From Micromonospora sp. R77 (GTDB lineage: Bacteria; Actinomycetota; Actinomycetes; Mycobacteriales; Micromonosporaceae): a stretch of DNA of 64,000 nucleotides. The stretch covers positions 3,658,001-3,722,000 of the forward strand of contig NZ_JALDST010000001.1 in NCBI RefSeq assembly GCF_022747945.1, read 5' to 3'. This document shows, in pieces, positions 11,232-19,780 of this stretch (the stretch's first letter is position 1; each line of letters opens with the position of its first letter). The notes below the pieces were generated by a model that had not been told where the DNA came from, ran no database searches, and saw only the letters and a list, made by a program, of their open reading frames with translations. The position numbers and the translations under genes were made by a program.

Positions 11232-12557
11232 GTGCCCCGCCTCACCCGTGACAAGATCACCTGGCTGACCTACGCCCAACTGGGACTGTGGGGCTTCTTC
11301 CTCTACGGGTTCGGTCCCGTCGTACCCCTGCTCCGCGACGAACAGGGCACCAGCGCCGCCGTCGCCGGTCTGCACAGCACCGGCATCGCGGTCGGCGCGA
11401 TGCTCGGCGGCGCGCTCTTCGCGCCGCTCGCCCGGCGGTTCGGTCGCGGCCCCGCCACCTGGGTCGGCCTCGCCGGCGTGGCCGTCGGCGCGGCGGCGCT
11501 GGGCCTGCTGCGGCCCTTGCCCGCCACCATCACCGCGGTCGCCGTCATCGCCACCTTCGGCATGATGGTGATCAGCGGGGTGTCCGTGGTGCTCACCGAC
11601 CGGCACGGCCCGGCGGCGCCCGCCGCGCTCACCGAGGCCAACGCCGCCTGCGCCGGCATGGGCATCCTCGCCCCGCTGGTGATCGGCGGGTCCGTGGACA
11701 CCGGCCTCGGCTGGCGGCCGGTGATGGCCGTCGAGGTCGGGCTGATCACGCTGGTCGCCCTCGCCGCCCTGACCTTCCGGGTACGCCTGCCGCAGCCCAC
11801 CCGGGCTGCCGCCGGCCCGGTCGGCGTGACCGCCACCGCCGCTGCGGAACCCGCCGCCGTCGGGGTGGCCGCCACCGCCGCTGCGGCGGAACCCGCCGCC
11901 GTCCACCCCGTCGCCGATGGCCGGCCTGCTCCCGCTGTCGGCCGGTCGGCAGGCCGGGGCGACCGGCTGCCCCGGTCGTACTGGATCGCCTGGGCGTTGA
12001 TGGCGGTGACCGGGTCGATCGAGGTGTGCCTGTCGCTCTGGACGGCCGACGTGCTGCGCAGCCACGCCGGGCTCAGCGCGGGCGGGGCGTCCGCCGCAGT
12101 GGCCGCCATCGTCTGCGGCATGTTCGTCGGTCGCGTCGTCGGTGGCCGGTTCGCGCTGCGCTGGCCGCCGGTGCCGCTGCTGCTGGCAGCGCTGACCGTC
12201 TCCCTGGCCGGCTTCACCCTTTTCTGGGTCGCGTCGACCGGCTGGCTCGCCGTCACCGGGCTGGTCGTACTCGGCCTCGGCAACGCGCTGCACTATCCGC
12301 TGGTGATCTCGATCGCGCTGGCCGTCGCGGGGCCGGCCGCCGACAAGGCGGCCGGCTGGGCGTCGTACTCGATGGGGGTGGGTTTCGGGATCGCGCCGGT
12401 GGTGCTGGGGTGGGTGGCCGACGGGGTCGGGCCGCACCTGGCCTTCCTGCTGCTGCCCGGCTTCATCGCGGCGGCCCTGCTGCTCGCCGTGCGCCTCGGT
12501 CGGGCCCTGCGCGTCGCCGCCCGGCCCACCCGCGACCCGGCCCTGGCCGGCCTCTGA
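11232..12557 (+). CDS. MFS transporter
   Basis: This 441-residue pump has about 12 helices in two halves. The cytoplasmic loop between them (about residues 195-250) is Ala/Pro-rich and contains a near-perfect tandem duplication (VTATAAAEPAAVG then VAATAAAAEPAAVH). The first half has the GALFAPLARRFGRGP motif A equivalent. The GTG at 11232 is poorly supported by a ribosome site. No substrate can be inferred. It is separated from the DrrAB unit by repeat A3, so it is likely transcribed separately. Confidence 0.82.
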   Translation: MPRLTRDKITWLTYAQLGLWGFFLYGFGPVVPLLRDEQGTSAAVAGLHSTGIAVGAMLGGALFAPLARRFGRGPATWVGLAGVAVGAAALGLLRPLPATITAVAVIATFGMMVISGVSVVLTDRHGPAAPAALTEANAACAGMGILAPLVIGGSVDTGLGWRPVMAVEVGLITLVALAALTFRVRLPQPTRAAAGPVGVTATAAAEPAAVGVAATAAAAEPAAVHPVADGRPAPAVGRSAGRGDRLPRSYWIAWALMAVTGSIEVCLSLWTADVLRSHAGLSAGGASAAVAAIVCGMFVGRVVGGRFALRWPPVPLLLAALTVSLAGFTLFWVASTGWLAVTGLVVLGLGNALHYPLVISIALAVAGPAADKAAGWASYSMGVGFGIAPVVLGWVADGVGPHLAFLLLPGFIAAALLLAVRLGRALRVAARPTRDPALAGL

Positions 12558-12645
12558 CCGCCGCCCCTTGGTCGACCCCACGTCGCCGACCTGGCGGTGT
12601 CCGGGGTGTGCGGTGGCCGCCGTGTCGGCGGCGTGCCGTCGGACG

Positions 12646-13299
12646 TCAGCGGACCCGGGCGAGGGTGACGCCGTCGGCGATGGGGAGCATGACCACTTCG
12701 ACGCGGACGTCGGCCAGGATCTCGTCGTTGAAGGCGGCGATCGCGCGGTCGTCGGCGTTCTGCGGCGCGAGGACCCGGCCGCCGCGCAGCGTGTTGTCCA
12801 CCGCGACCACCGCACCCGGTCGCATCCGCGGCACCAGCTCGTCCCAGTAGACCGGGTAGCCGACCTTGTCCGCGTCGATGAACGCGAAGTCCAGGTGGCG
12901 CTCCCGGGGCAGCGCCCGCAGGGTCTCGGCGGCCGGGCCGATGCGCAGCTCGATCCGATCCTCCACCCCGGCCCGCGCCCAGTAGCGGCGCGCGACGCCC
13001 GTGTACTCCTCGGAGATGTCGAAGCACGTCAACCGGCCGCCGTCGGCCAGCCCCCGGGCGATCGCCAGCGACGACAGGCCGGTGAAGGTGCCCACCTCCA
13101 CCGCCTGCCGCACCCCGAGCAGCCGGGTGAGGAACGTCAGGAACGCGGCCTGCTCCGGGGCGACCTGCATGTCCGCCTGGTCGGGCAGCGCCGCCCGGGT
13201 CTCCTCGGCCAGCTCTCGGACGATCTCATCCGGCGCGGACCCGTGCGCGACGAGATAGGCGTGCAGTTCCGGCGTCAGGGGCAGCGGCTTCGTGGTCAT
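12646..13299 (-). CDS. Class I SAM-dependent O-methyltransferase (CCoAOMT/COMT-like)
   Basis: This 217-residue enzyme has the Rossmann SAM-binding motif VEVGTFTGLSSLAIARGL (motif I), the acidic loop LTCFDISEEY, and DFAFIDADKVGYPVYWDEL with the metal-binding Asp of the caffeoyl-CoA type, followed by VAVDNTLRGGRV. It should methylate a catechol or other phenol in a divalent-metal-dependent way; the substrate is unknown. The gene lies 9 bases downstream of maf in the same direction, so it is the last gene of the accE-to-methyltransferase run. Confidence 0.88.
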   Translation of the reverse strand: MTTKPLPLTPELHAYLVAHGSAPDEIVRELAEETRAALPDQADMQVAPEQAAFLTFLTRLLGVRQAVEVGTFTGLSSLAIARGLADGGRLTCFDISEEYTGVARRYWARAGVEDRIELRIGPAAETLRALPRERHLDFAFIDADKVGYPVYWDELVPRMRPGAVVAVDNTLRGGRVLAPQNADDRAIAAFNDEILADVRVEVVMLPIADGVTLARVR

Positions 13300-13308
13300 G
13301 CCCGGACG

Positions 13309-13965
13309 CTAGCCGAGGTGCTCGACCTCCTGGCCCCCCGGCGCGACCTTCGTCCACAGATCGGTGACGCTCAGCTCCAACTCGGCCAGCAGCGTACGCA
13401 GCAGCGGCAGGCTCAACCCGACCACCGTGCCAGGATCACCCTCGATGCCGGTCAGGAACGCCCCGCCCAGCCCGTCGATGGTGAACGCGCCCGCCACCGC
13501 CAACGGCTCGCCCGTCGCCACGTACGCGGCGATCTCCTCGTCGCTGACGTCGGCAAAATGCACGGTCGTCGACGCGACCGCCTCCGCGCGCGCCTCGTGC
13601 GTCACGTCGATCAGGCAGTGCCCGGTGTGCAGCACCCCGCTGCGCCCCCGCATCCGCTCCCATCGCCGGGTCGCGTCCGCCGCGTCGGCCGGCTTGCCGA
13701 AGATCTCGCCGTCGAACCCGAGCACCGAATCGCAGCCCAGCACCAGCGTCCGCTCGTCCGGCGTGGCACGCAGCCGCCCGGCCACCGCCTGCGCCTTCAA
13801 CCGCGCCAGCTCCAGGCACAATTCCTCCGCCCGGTCACTGACCACCTGCGACTCGTCCACCCCGCTGACCAGCACGTCGGGTTCGATCCCGGCAGCGTGG
13901 AGCAGCTTGCGGCGGGCGGGACTCTGAGAGGCGAGGACGAGGCGCAGCGGTACCGAGTTCAACAC
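13309..13965 (-). CDS. maf: Maf-like nucleoside triphosphate pyrophosphatase
   Basis: This 218-residue protein starts LNSVPLRLVLASQSPARRKLL, the diagnostic Maf N-terminus, followed by VSGVDESQV, LGCDSVLGFDGEIFGKP and RWERMRGRSGVLHTGHCL. Maf proteins hydrolyse non-canonical or canonical NTPs to NMPs. The GTG at 13965 is preferred: it lies 10 bases after the mycosin stop and gives the normal family length. In mycobacteria maf follows accE directly; here three type VII-like genes separate them. Confidence 0.9.
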   Translation of the reverse strand: MLNSVPLRLVLASQSPARRKLLHAAGIEPDVLVSGVDESQVVSDRAEELCLELARLKAQAVAGRLRATPDERTLVLGCDSVLGFDGEIFGKPADAADATRRWERMRGRSGVLHTGHCLIDVTHEARAEAVASTTVHFADVSDEEIAAYVATGEPLAVAGAFTIDGLGGAFLTGIEGDPGTVVGLSLPLLRTLLAELELSVTDLWTKVAPGGQEVEHLG

Positions 13966-13975
13966 CCCGCCGACG

Positions 13976-15127
13976 CTACCGGCTGATCCGGGGCGGCGGG
14001 TCGTCGGCACGTCGACGCCGCCGCCAGAGCAGATAGCCGCCACCCGCCGCGGTCAGCACACCCAATGTGGCCAACCCCCGCGCCGTCGCGCCGCCGTCCC
14101 CGTCGCCCGACGCCGGCTCCGCCGCGGTCGAGGAAGCCGGCGCGGTCACCGCCGACGACTCAAAACCCAGCGGGGGTACGCCTGCCGTCAGCGCGGCAAC
14201 CAGGTCGATGACGCCGTAGCCGTACTCGTCGTCGCGGCCGGGCGGACCCTTGTCGATGGCAGTGGCGGTCAGACGGTGCGCGACCTCCTGAGCCGGCAGG
14301 TCGGGATACTTGGACCGGATGAGGGCCGCAGCCCCCGCAACGATCGCCGTGGCGTCTGAAGTGCCCGTGCCTGTGCGGTACCCGCCATTGATGCTGGTGC
14401 TGTAAATATCAACAGATGGGGCTGCGAGGTCCAGCTCTGGCCCTGTCACCGATACATTTGCATGCTTGCCGACCCTGTCTATCCCACCAACTGCGATAAC
14501 GTCTGGTTCGCTAGCCGGATAGCCGACTCCACTGTCCACCGGGGCGTTCCCTGCTCCCGCGACCACAACAATGTCGTTTTGCAGCGCTTGCTTAACTGCT
14601 TGCTGGAGCCGGGTGGTCGGACTAGCCACGGCGGAGATGCTTATAACATCCGCGCCGTGGGATATGGCGAATTCAATTCCGGCCGCAAGATTGTCGGTAT
14701 CCCCACCCAGATTCGTGCGCTTTCCTCTGATTGGCAGAATCTTTGCTTCTGGGGCGATGCCAAGCGCTCCAACGCCTCGTTCGCCGCCGTTTGCGGCAAT
14801 TAGACCAGCCATGCCAGTGCCGTGGCCATCGAGATCCTGCCACCCGTTTCCGGTGCTGCCCGAAATTGAGTCCGTACCGGGTAGCAAATTTCTTTTTAGA
14901 TCGGGATGAGGAAAGACGCCCGTATCTGGAACCGCCACAGTTACGCCCGCACCCCTTGTTATTTCCTGCGCTTTATGCACGTTTAGGTAGCGCAGGTGCC
15001 ACTGAGCCGATCTCCTAAATTCGGAGGCGTGAGTCGAACGTGGCAGAGGCGCCGGTGGTGCTTGAAGCGCCGCATTTACACAGGCAAGAAATACGCCTAT
15101 GGTGACGTGTATTAGTGTCCGGCTCAC
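13976..15127 (-). CDS. Mycosin-like S8 serine protease (type VII secretion-associated)
   Basis: This 383-residue subtilase has an N-terminal signal segment (residues 5-25). The triad is D68 (VAVPDTGV), H102 (DGHGTGMAG) and S257 (GTSDATAIVAG), with the oxyanion Asn in GAGNAP. A C-terminal helix precedes the RRRRR anchor. This is the MycP architecture, a membrane-bound protease facing outside. The Pro before the catalytic Asp (usually Ile/Val) is unusual. Its GTG overlaps the stop of the preceding gene (GTGA). The 5' half has lower GC than its neighbours (AT-rich codons around 14400-15100), suggesting transfer. No EccB/C/D/E secretion core lies nearby. Confidence 0.87.
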   Translation of the reverse strand: MSRTLIHVTIGVFLACVNAALQAPPAPLPRSTHASEFRRSAQWHLRYLNVHKAQEITRGAGVTVAVPDTGVFPHPDLKRNLLPGTDSISGSTGNGWQDLDGHGTGMAGLIAANGGERGVGALGIAPEAKILPIRGKRTNLGGDTDNLAAGIEFAISHGADVISISAVASPTTRLQQAVKQALQNDIVVVAGAGNAPVDSGVGYPASEPDVIAVGGIDRVGKHANVSVTGPELDLAAPSVDIYSTSINGGYRTGTGTSDATAIVAGAAALIRSKYPDLPAQEVAHRLTATAIDKGPPGRDDEYGYGVIDLVAALTAGVPPLGFESSAVTAPASSTAAEPASGDGDGGATARGLATLGVLTAAGGGYLLWRRRRRADDPPPRISR

Positions 15128-16518
15128 CTATCAAATCCGATTGCAGGCCCGGGATCTATGGGTCCCTCTTCATCTGGAGGACGGACGATTGGATCCACGC
15201 CTTGATCGACCTCCCACGGGTGATCCGGGTCCCAACGGCGTGGCTCGCTCTCGTCATTTTCTCGCCGAGTTGGCCGAAGAGGCGGAGTGCCGGAGCCAGC
15301 GTAGCTGCCTGCGCCCGGTGCGCCGCCGAGGGGAGACGTTCCGTGTAAAACCCCGGAGGGAAAAGCGCGGCCAGCCCCGGGTCGTGAACCCGCGGCACCT
15401 GTCGGGGCGGTGCCAGCGCCGCCGCCTCCAATGACTCCACCGACAGGGTTGACGCGACGTGGGGGAACCGCCCCTCCAGGTTGGCCCATAGCCATGCCCG
15501 GCGGCCCGCCGATCAGGCCTCCAAGAGGTGTTGATCTAGGTGGAATTGCATGAGGAGGTTCTCTATTGATGCTGCCTGGCAGGGGTCGGCCCCCCGGCTC
15601 TGCTGGGTTGCGAAATTGGCCGGGGAAAGTGGTTCGACTGGGCATGTTTGGGAGGGTTGGAAGCGAGGGTGCGCCCGCTGCGGATGTAGGCGGTGGCGCC
15701 GAAGGTGTCGCGCTTAGGCCTGGATTGTTTGGGGCTGGCGCCAATCCCGTTCCTGCTCCACCAAGGACTGGGCCCACACCCGGTGCTGCAGGCGTTGGCA
15801 AAGGTTGTCCTGTCGCAGCTGGCTTAGTAGACCTCAAAGGGGTATTGGAGATAGCCAACGGCATGGGAACGATAGGAGGAACTGTTGGGATGGATGCGGG
15901 GGGAGGCTGCTGGTCGGGAGGCAGATGATCAACGCCGGGCCACGTTTTGGGGGTAGGGGGCCTCCGGAGCATTACCTGGGCTTGTTGGAGTTCGCCGCTG
16001 AGCCCGGTCATCAACTCCCGCGCCTGCACGTTCAACCGCTCCAGGTCCGCCGCCGTCACCGGCTGGTCCGGCAGTCGGCTCCCTGCCAGCGCCTTGGGGT
16101 CGGCGACCGTCGCCTCGTACGACTGCTTCTGCTGGAGCTTGGTGGCGTACTCCTGGTAGATCGGCTCGAGGCCGGCGCGGGCGCTGCCGAGCGCGCGGGC
16201 GGCGGCGGAGAGCGCGTCGTGGTTCGCAGCGGCCGCGTCGTGGGTGCGCTGCACCTTGTCGATGAGCTGGTCCAGCTCGACGATGTACGTCCGCGCGGCG
16301 GCGTTCGTCTCCGGGGGCCACGCCTCGGCGAGCCCGCGGCGGTATTCGCGCAGCCGGCCCAGGTGGGTCTGGGCGAGGTCGCAGACCTTGCGCCAACCGG
16401 CGACCTGCTTCCAATGGCCGGTGGTCTCCTGGTCCTGGAGGCAGGCCCACATGCTGAGCACGTCCATGAGCTGCCAGTCGGTGAGGCCGGAGGTGCGGCC
16501 GCCTTCTCGTTTGATCAC
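15124..16518 (-). CDS. Type VII secretion-like protein: helical AWPPE domain plus Pro/Gly-rich tail
   Basis: This 464-residue protein is not assigned to a named family. Residues 1-180 are helical, with AEAWPPETNAAARTY where WXG/LXG-type proteins have their Trp turn. Then come HDAAAANHDALSAAARAL and EPIYQEYATKLQQKQ. Residues 200-430 are low-complexity Pro/Gly/Ala with many TP, GGxIGG and PPR units. The tail DPDHPWEVDQGVDPIVRP ends with acidic residues. It probably acts at the cell surface with the mycosin downstream; its own stop overlaps the mycosin start (GTGA at 15127-15124), and its GTG overlaps the previous gene's stop. Secretion by a type VII system is inferred. Confidence 0.75.
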   Translation of the reverse strand: MIKREGGRTSGLTDWQLMDVLSMWACLQDQETTGHWKQVAGWRKVCDLAQTHLGRLREYRRGLAEAWPPETNAAARTYIVELDQLIDKVQRTHDAAAANHDALSAAARALGSARAGLEPIYQEYATKLQQKQSYEATVADPKALAGSRLPDQPVTAADLERLNVQARELMTGLSGELQQAQVMLRRPPTPKTWPGVDHLPPDQQPPPASIPTVPPIVPMPLAISNTPLRSTKPAATGQPLPTPAAPGVGPVLGGAGTGLAPAPNNPGLSATPSAPPPTSAAGAPSLPTLPNMPSRTTFPGQFRNPAEPGGRPLPGSINREPPHAIPPRSTPLGGLIGGPPGMAMGQPGGAVPPRRVNPVGGVIGGGGAGTAPTGAAGSRPGAGRAFPSGVLHGTSPLGGAPGAGSYAGSGTPPLRPTRRENDESEPRRWDPDHPWEVDQGVDPIVRPPDEEGPIDPGPAIGFDR

Positions 16519-16964
16519 GGCAGCACCACCCGCCCGTTCTCGGGGGCGGTCGGGTCGGGGAGTGCGGGCAGCGGTCGGGACGTGCCGTGCGCCTGGGCGA
16601 GGGCGCTCTCGACGTCGGCGACGCGGGCGGAGGCGAACGCGTCGGTGTGTTCGTGGCTGCTGGCGATCTTGCCGGCGGCGCCGGCCAGGAAGCCGGTGGC
16701 CCGGCCGACGTCCCACACCATGTTGACGGTGGCCTGCTGGGTCTCGTTGTGCGCGTGGAGGAACTGGACCAGCTCGACGAAGGCGTCGGCGGGGTTGGGC
16801 ACCGGGGCCCGCATGTCGTCCGCGATGTAGGACAGGTGCGGCGCGTAGTTCCGGTCGACCTCGGCCTGGAGCCGGTCGGCGAATTCGCGCATCCTGCGGA
16901 TGTCGGCCTCGATGCCGGCGTAGTCGCGCAGCCAGGACGCTGGGCGATCCTCCTCGGGGATCAT
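16515..16964 (-). CDS. Small helical protein, type VII operon
   Basis: I do not recognise a family for this 149-residue protein. It is almost wholly alpha-helical, opens MIPEEDRPASWLRDYAG, carries the central EVDRNYAPHLSYIADDM and FVELVQFLHAHNETQQATV, and ends in a Pro-rich PALPDPTAPENGRVVLP. Length and helicity resemble WXG100-like partners, but no WxG motif is present. It overlaps the next gene by GTGA (16518-16515), so the two products are likely made in equal amounts and may pair. It lies 16 bases downstream of accE. Confidence 0.75.
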   Translation of the reverse strand: MIPEEDRPASWLRDYAGIEADIRRMREFADRLQAEVDRNYAPHLSYIADDMRAPVPNPADAFVELVQFLHAHNETQQATVNMVWDVGRATGFLAGAAGKIASSHEHTDAFASARVADVESALAQAHGTSRPLPALPDPTAPENGRVVLP

Positions 16965-16980
16965 CGATCCTCCCTACCCG

Positions 16981-17274
16981 TCACGGAGCCGTTTCCCTGA
17001 GTGAGGTTAATGGCTGCGCCGCGATACCGGCAGCCCCAGGGAGCAGGCGTACCCGGGGAAGCTCAGCGGGGAGGCCGGACGCGCGCCACGCTCCGCGACC
17101 GGCGGCGAGCGCCGCGGCGGCGGGTCGGGCGCTGCGCGTCCACTGCGACACGGGGGTCGGCGCGGGCGCGGCGGCGGGTCGGGTCCGGACGACGATGGCA
17201 CCGACCAGGGCGGCCAGTTCCTCGGCGGTGGGCACGCCGCGCACGACCCGGAACAGCGGCTCTTCGGCAGACAT
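16981..17274 (-). CDS. accE: Acyl-CoA carboxylase epsilon subunit
   Basis: This small 97-residue protein starts MSAEEPLFRVVRGVPTAEEL, continues ALVGAIVVRTRPA, and has a variable Pro/Ala linker and the family-typical RGAWRASGLP near residue 80. Actinobacterial epsilon subunits bind and stimulate the AccA-AccD complexes. In mycobacteria and streptomycetes accE lies right after accD and before maf. Here accD is 5.9 kb upstream and maf 3 kb downstream. It is the first gene of a six-gene minus-strand run ending at 12646. Confidence 0.85.
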   Translation of the reverse strand: MSAEEPLFRVVRGVPTAEELAALVGAIVVRTRPAAAPAPTPVSQWTRSARPAAAALAAGRGAWRASGLPAELPRVRLLPGAAGIAAQPLTSLRETAP

Positions 17275-17365
17275 GACGACAGGGTACGCGTCGAGAACTT
17301 GACCTTCGCCGCACAGTGGCGTGCCGGCGGTGTGACGGTCGCACCCGCCGGGTACCGTCTTCTCG

Positions 17366-19367
17366 ATGTCGAACGCGCTTCCCCAACTCGTCGCTGACCG
17401 ATACCGGCTCATCTCGCCGCTCGGCCAGGGCGGCATGGGTCGGGTGTGGAAGGCGCGCGACGAGGTGCTGCACCGGGACGTCGCCATCAAGGAGCTCGTC
17501 CCGCCGCCCAGCCTCACCCCGGAGGAGCGCCGCGAGATGCGGGAACGCTCGCTGCGTGAGGCGCGGGCCATCGCCCGGCTGAACAACATCAACGTGGTCC
17601 GCATCTTCGACGTGCTGCGCACCGACGGCGACCCGTGGATCGTCATGGAGTACGTCCCGTCGAAGTCGTTGCAGGACACCCTCGCCGAGGACGGGCCGGT
17701 GTCGCCGGCCAAGGCGGTGGAGATCGGGCTGGGTGTGCTCGGTGCGCTGAAGGCCGCGCACAAGGCCGGCGTGATGCACCGCGACGTCAAGCCGGGCAAC
17801 GTGCTGCTCGGTGACGACGGCCGGGTGGTGCTGACCGATTTCGGTCTGGCGACCATTCCCGGCGACCCGAACGTGACCCGGACCGGCATGGTGCTGGGCT
17901 CCCCGGCGTACATCGCCCCGGAGCGGGCCAAGGACGGCACGGCCGGGCCGGAGGCCGACCTCTGGTCGCTGGGCGCGACCCTCTACGCGGCCGTGGAGGG
18001 CAAGTCGCCGTACGCGCGCCCGTCGGCGATCGCGACGCTGGCGGCGCTGGCCACCGAGCCGATGCCGCCGCCGAAGAACGCCGGGCCGCTCAAGCCGGTC
18101 CTCAACGGCCTGCTCCGCAAGGACCCGGCCGAGCGGATCACCGCCGAGGTGGCGGAGCGCCTGCTCCGCAAGGCCGGCGGCAAGCGGGCCAAGAGCATCT
18201 CGCTGCTGGACGGCGTACGCCGGCCGGGCCCGAACGGCCCGCGCGAGCCGCGCCCCCACTGGTGCCGGCACCGCGCCCGGCCGAGGACCGTTCGACCAGC
18301 GGTCCGTCGCTCCCGCGCCGCGCAAGCCCGAGGTGAGCGCCGCCGCCGCTTCGGGTGCCGCCGCTGCCGGTGCCGTGGCCGCGGACGACGCCACCGCCAA
18401 GGTGCCCGCGAGCGCCGACGCGGCACCCACCGCGAAGGTCGACCTGCCCACGTCGGCCACTGTGGATGCTCCCGATCCCGCCCTCGACGACACCCGGCTC
18501 GACGGGTCGCCGGTCGCCGCCGACGACACCTCGGTCGACGACACCTCGGTGGGGGCGCCGCCGCCGGCCCGCCCGGCGAACCCGACGTCGGTCATGCCGG
18601 ACCAGGTGAGTCCGGCGCCGACGACCGGCCGGGCCACCGTCGTGTCGGGCACGAAGCCGGACCACACGCGGCGCAACGTGCTGATCGGCGTCGCGGTCGC
18701 GCTGCTGCTGCTCGGGCTCGTGGTGATCGTGCCGCTGCTCAACCGGGGCGGCGACCAGAAGGGTGACGGCGGCGGCCAGCAGGCCGGTGCCACCACGCCC
18801 GCACCGGCGGCCTCGTCGGCAGCGCCCACCACGGCGTCGGCCGCGCCCCCGCCGACCAGCGCCGCCCCCAGCCCGACCCCGTCCGCGAGCGCTTCGGCCA
18901 GCCCGTCCGCCGGTGGTTTCACGCTGCCCGCCGGCTGGCGCTACTACCGGGGCCCGAACGGCTTCGAGGTCCCGCTGCCGGACGGCTGGCGCAGCAGCAA
19001 CGGCAACAACTCGGTGACGTTCACCGACCCGGCCGGTGGGCGACGGCTCTACATGCAGTGGACGGACAGCCCGAAGAAGGACGCGTACACGGACTGGCGG
19101 CAGCAGGAGCCGGCTCGCCGTAACTACGTGAGCAACTACAAGCTCATCGGGATCACGCGCTGCGACGGCTACTACCGCACCTGCGCCGACTGGGACTGGT
19201 ACCAGACGTCGAACGGGACGCGGACGCACGTGCGCAACCGGGGCGTCGCCACCGCCAGCAACCGTGGGTACGCGCTGCGCTGGGAGGTGGCGGAGAAGGA
19301 CTGGCAGGCGAACCTGGCCACCTGGGACCTCATCACCAAGGGTTTCAAGCCGGACCGGGTGAACTGA
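17366..19367 (+). CDS. PknB-type Ser/Thr protein kinase with extracellular domain; apparent frameshift
   Basis: The kinase domain (residues 1-270) is intact: Gly loop GQGGMGRVW, K42 in VAIKELV, catalytic HRDVKPGN (D140), TDFGLA (D158) and SPAYIAPE. After DGVRRPGPNGPREPRP the frame turns to nonsense, while the +1 frame continues sensibly as GPFDQRSVAPAPRKPEVS, a Pro/Ala linker, one helix VLIGVAVALLLLGLVVIVPLL and a sensor-like extracellular domain (AGWRYYRGPNGFEVPLPDGW, MQWTD) ending at 19367. One extra C in the C-run at 18253-18257 would restore a single receptor kinase of about 667 residues. Without it the kinase would be soluble and run to 18766. It is divergent from accE. Confidence 0.8.
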
Positions 19368-19456
19368 GCGCGGGAGTTCCCACCGCCACGAAACTGATTC
19401 GCATGGCTTTCCGTCGAACGGGGTAGTTGATCCTCGACGACGGAAGGAGGTGCGAC

Positions 19457-19687
19457 ATGGGTTACCGACGCAAGGACACCACGCCCCGGCTGGCGCTGTG
19501 GATGCTGGTCGCGCTGGGGGACATCGTCCTGCTGCTGGTGAGCGCGGGAGTCTCCGCGCCGGCCGCGGTGATCGGTGTCGTGGTCCTCACCGTCGCGGCG
19601 GTGGCGGGCTGGCGGTTGAGCCGCCGGGCCACCGTGGCCGGGCGGGGCACGCTGCCCGTCCCGGTCGCCGCGCGACGGAGGGCCTGA
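19457..19687 (+). CDS. Small two-helix membrane protein
   Basis: This 76-residue protein starts MGYRRKDTTPRLALWMLVAL and has two hydrophobic stretches (about 12-32 and 36-54) and a basic tail ending AARRRA. The very strong ribosome site AAGGAGGT (19444-19451), 5 bases before the ATG, makes it a convincing gene. No family is recognised. It is convergent with the lysozyme gene and sits alone after the kinase. Confidence 0.65.
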   Translation: MGYRRKDTTPRLALWMLVALGDIVLLLVSAGVSAPAAVIGVVVLTVAAVAGWRLSRRATVAGRGTLPVPVAARRRA

Positions 19688-19780
19688 CCCGGGTACGTAC
19701 GACGGTGGCGGCAGCCGGACCAACTGGGCACCCCGAGGGGTGACAGTCGATCCCGCTGCCGCCGACCTGTCTGCGGCGGA

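Noticed and set aside
19704..19767. GGTGGCGGCAG ... CTGCCGCCGACC dyad between two convergent genes
   Set aside because: Imperfect and with a 41-base loop; could be a bidirectional terminator but is weak.
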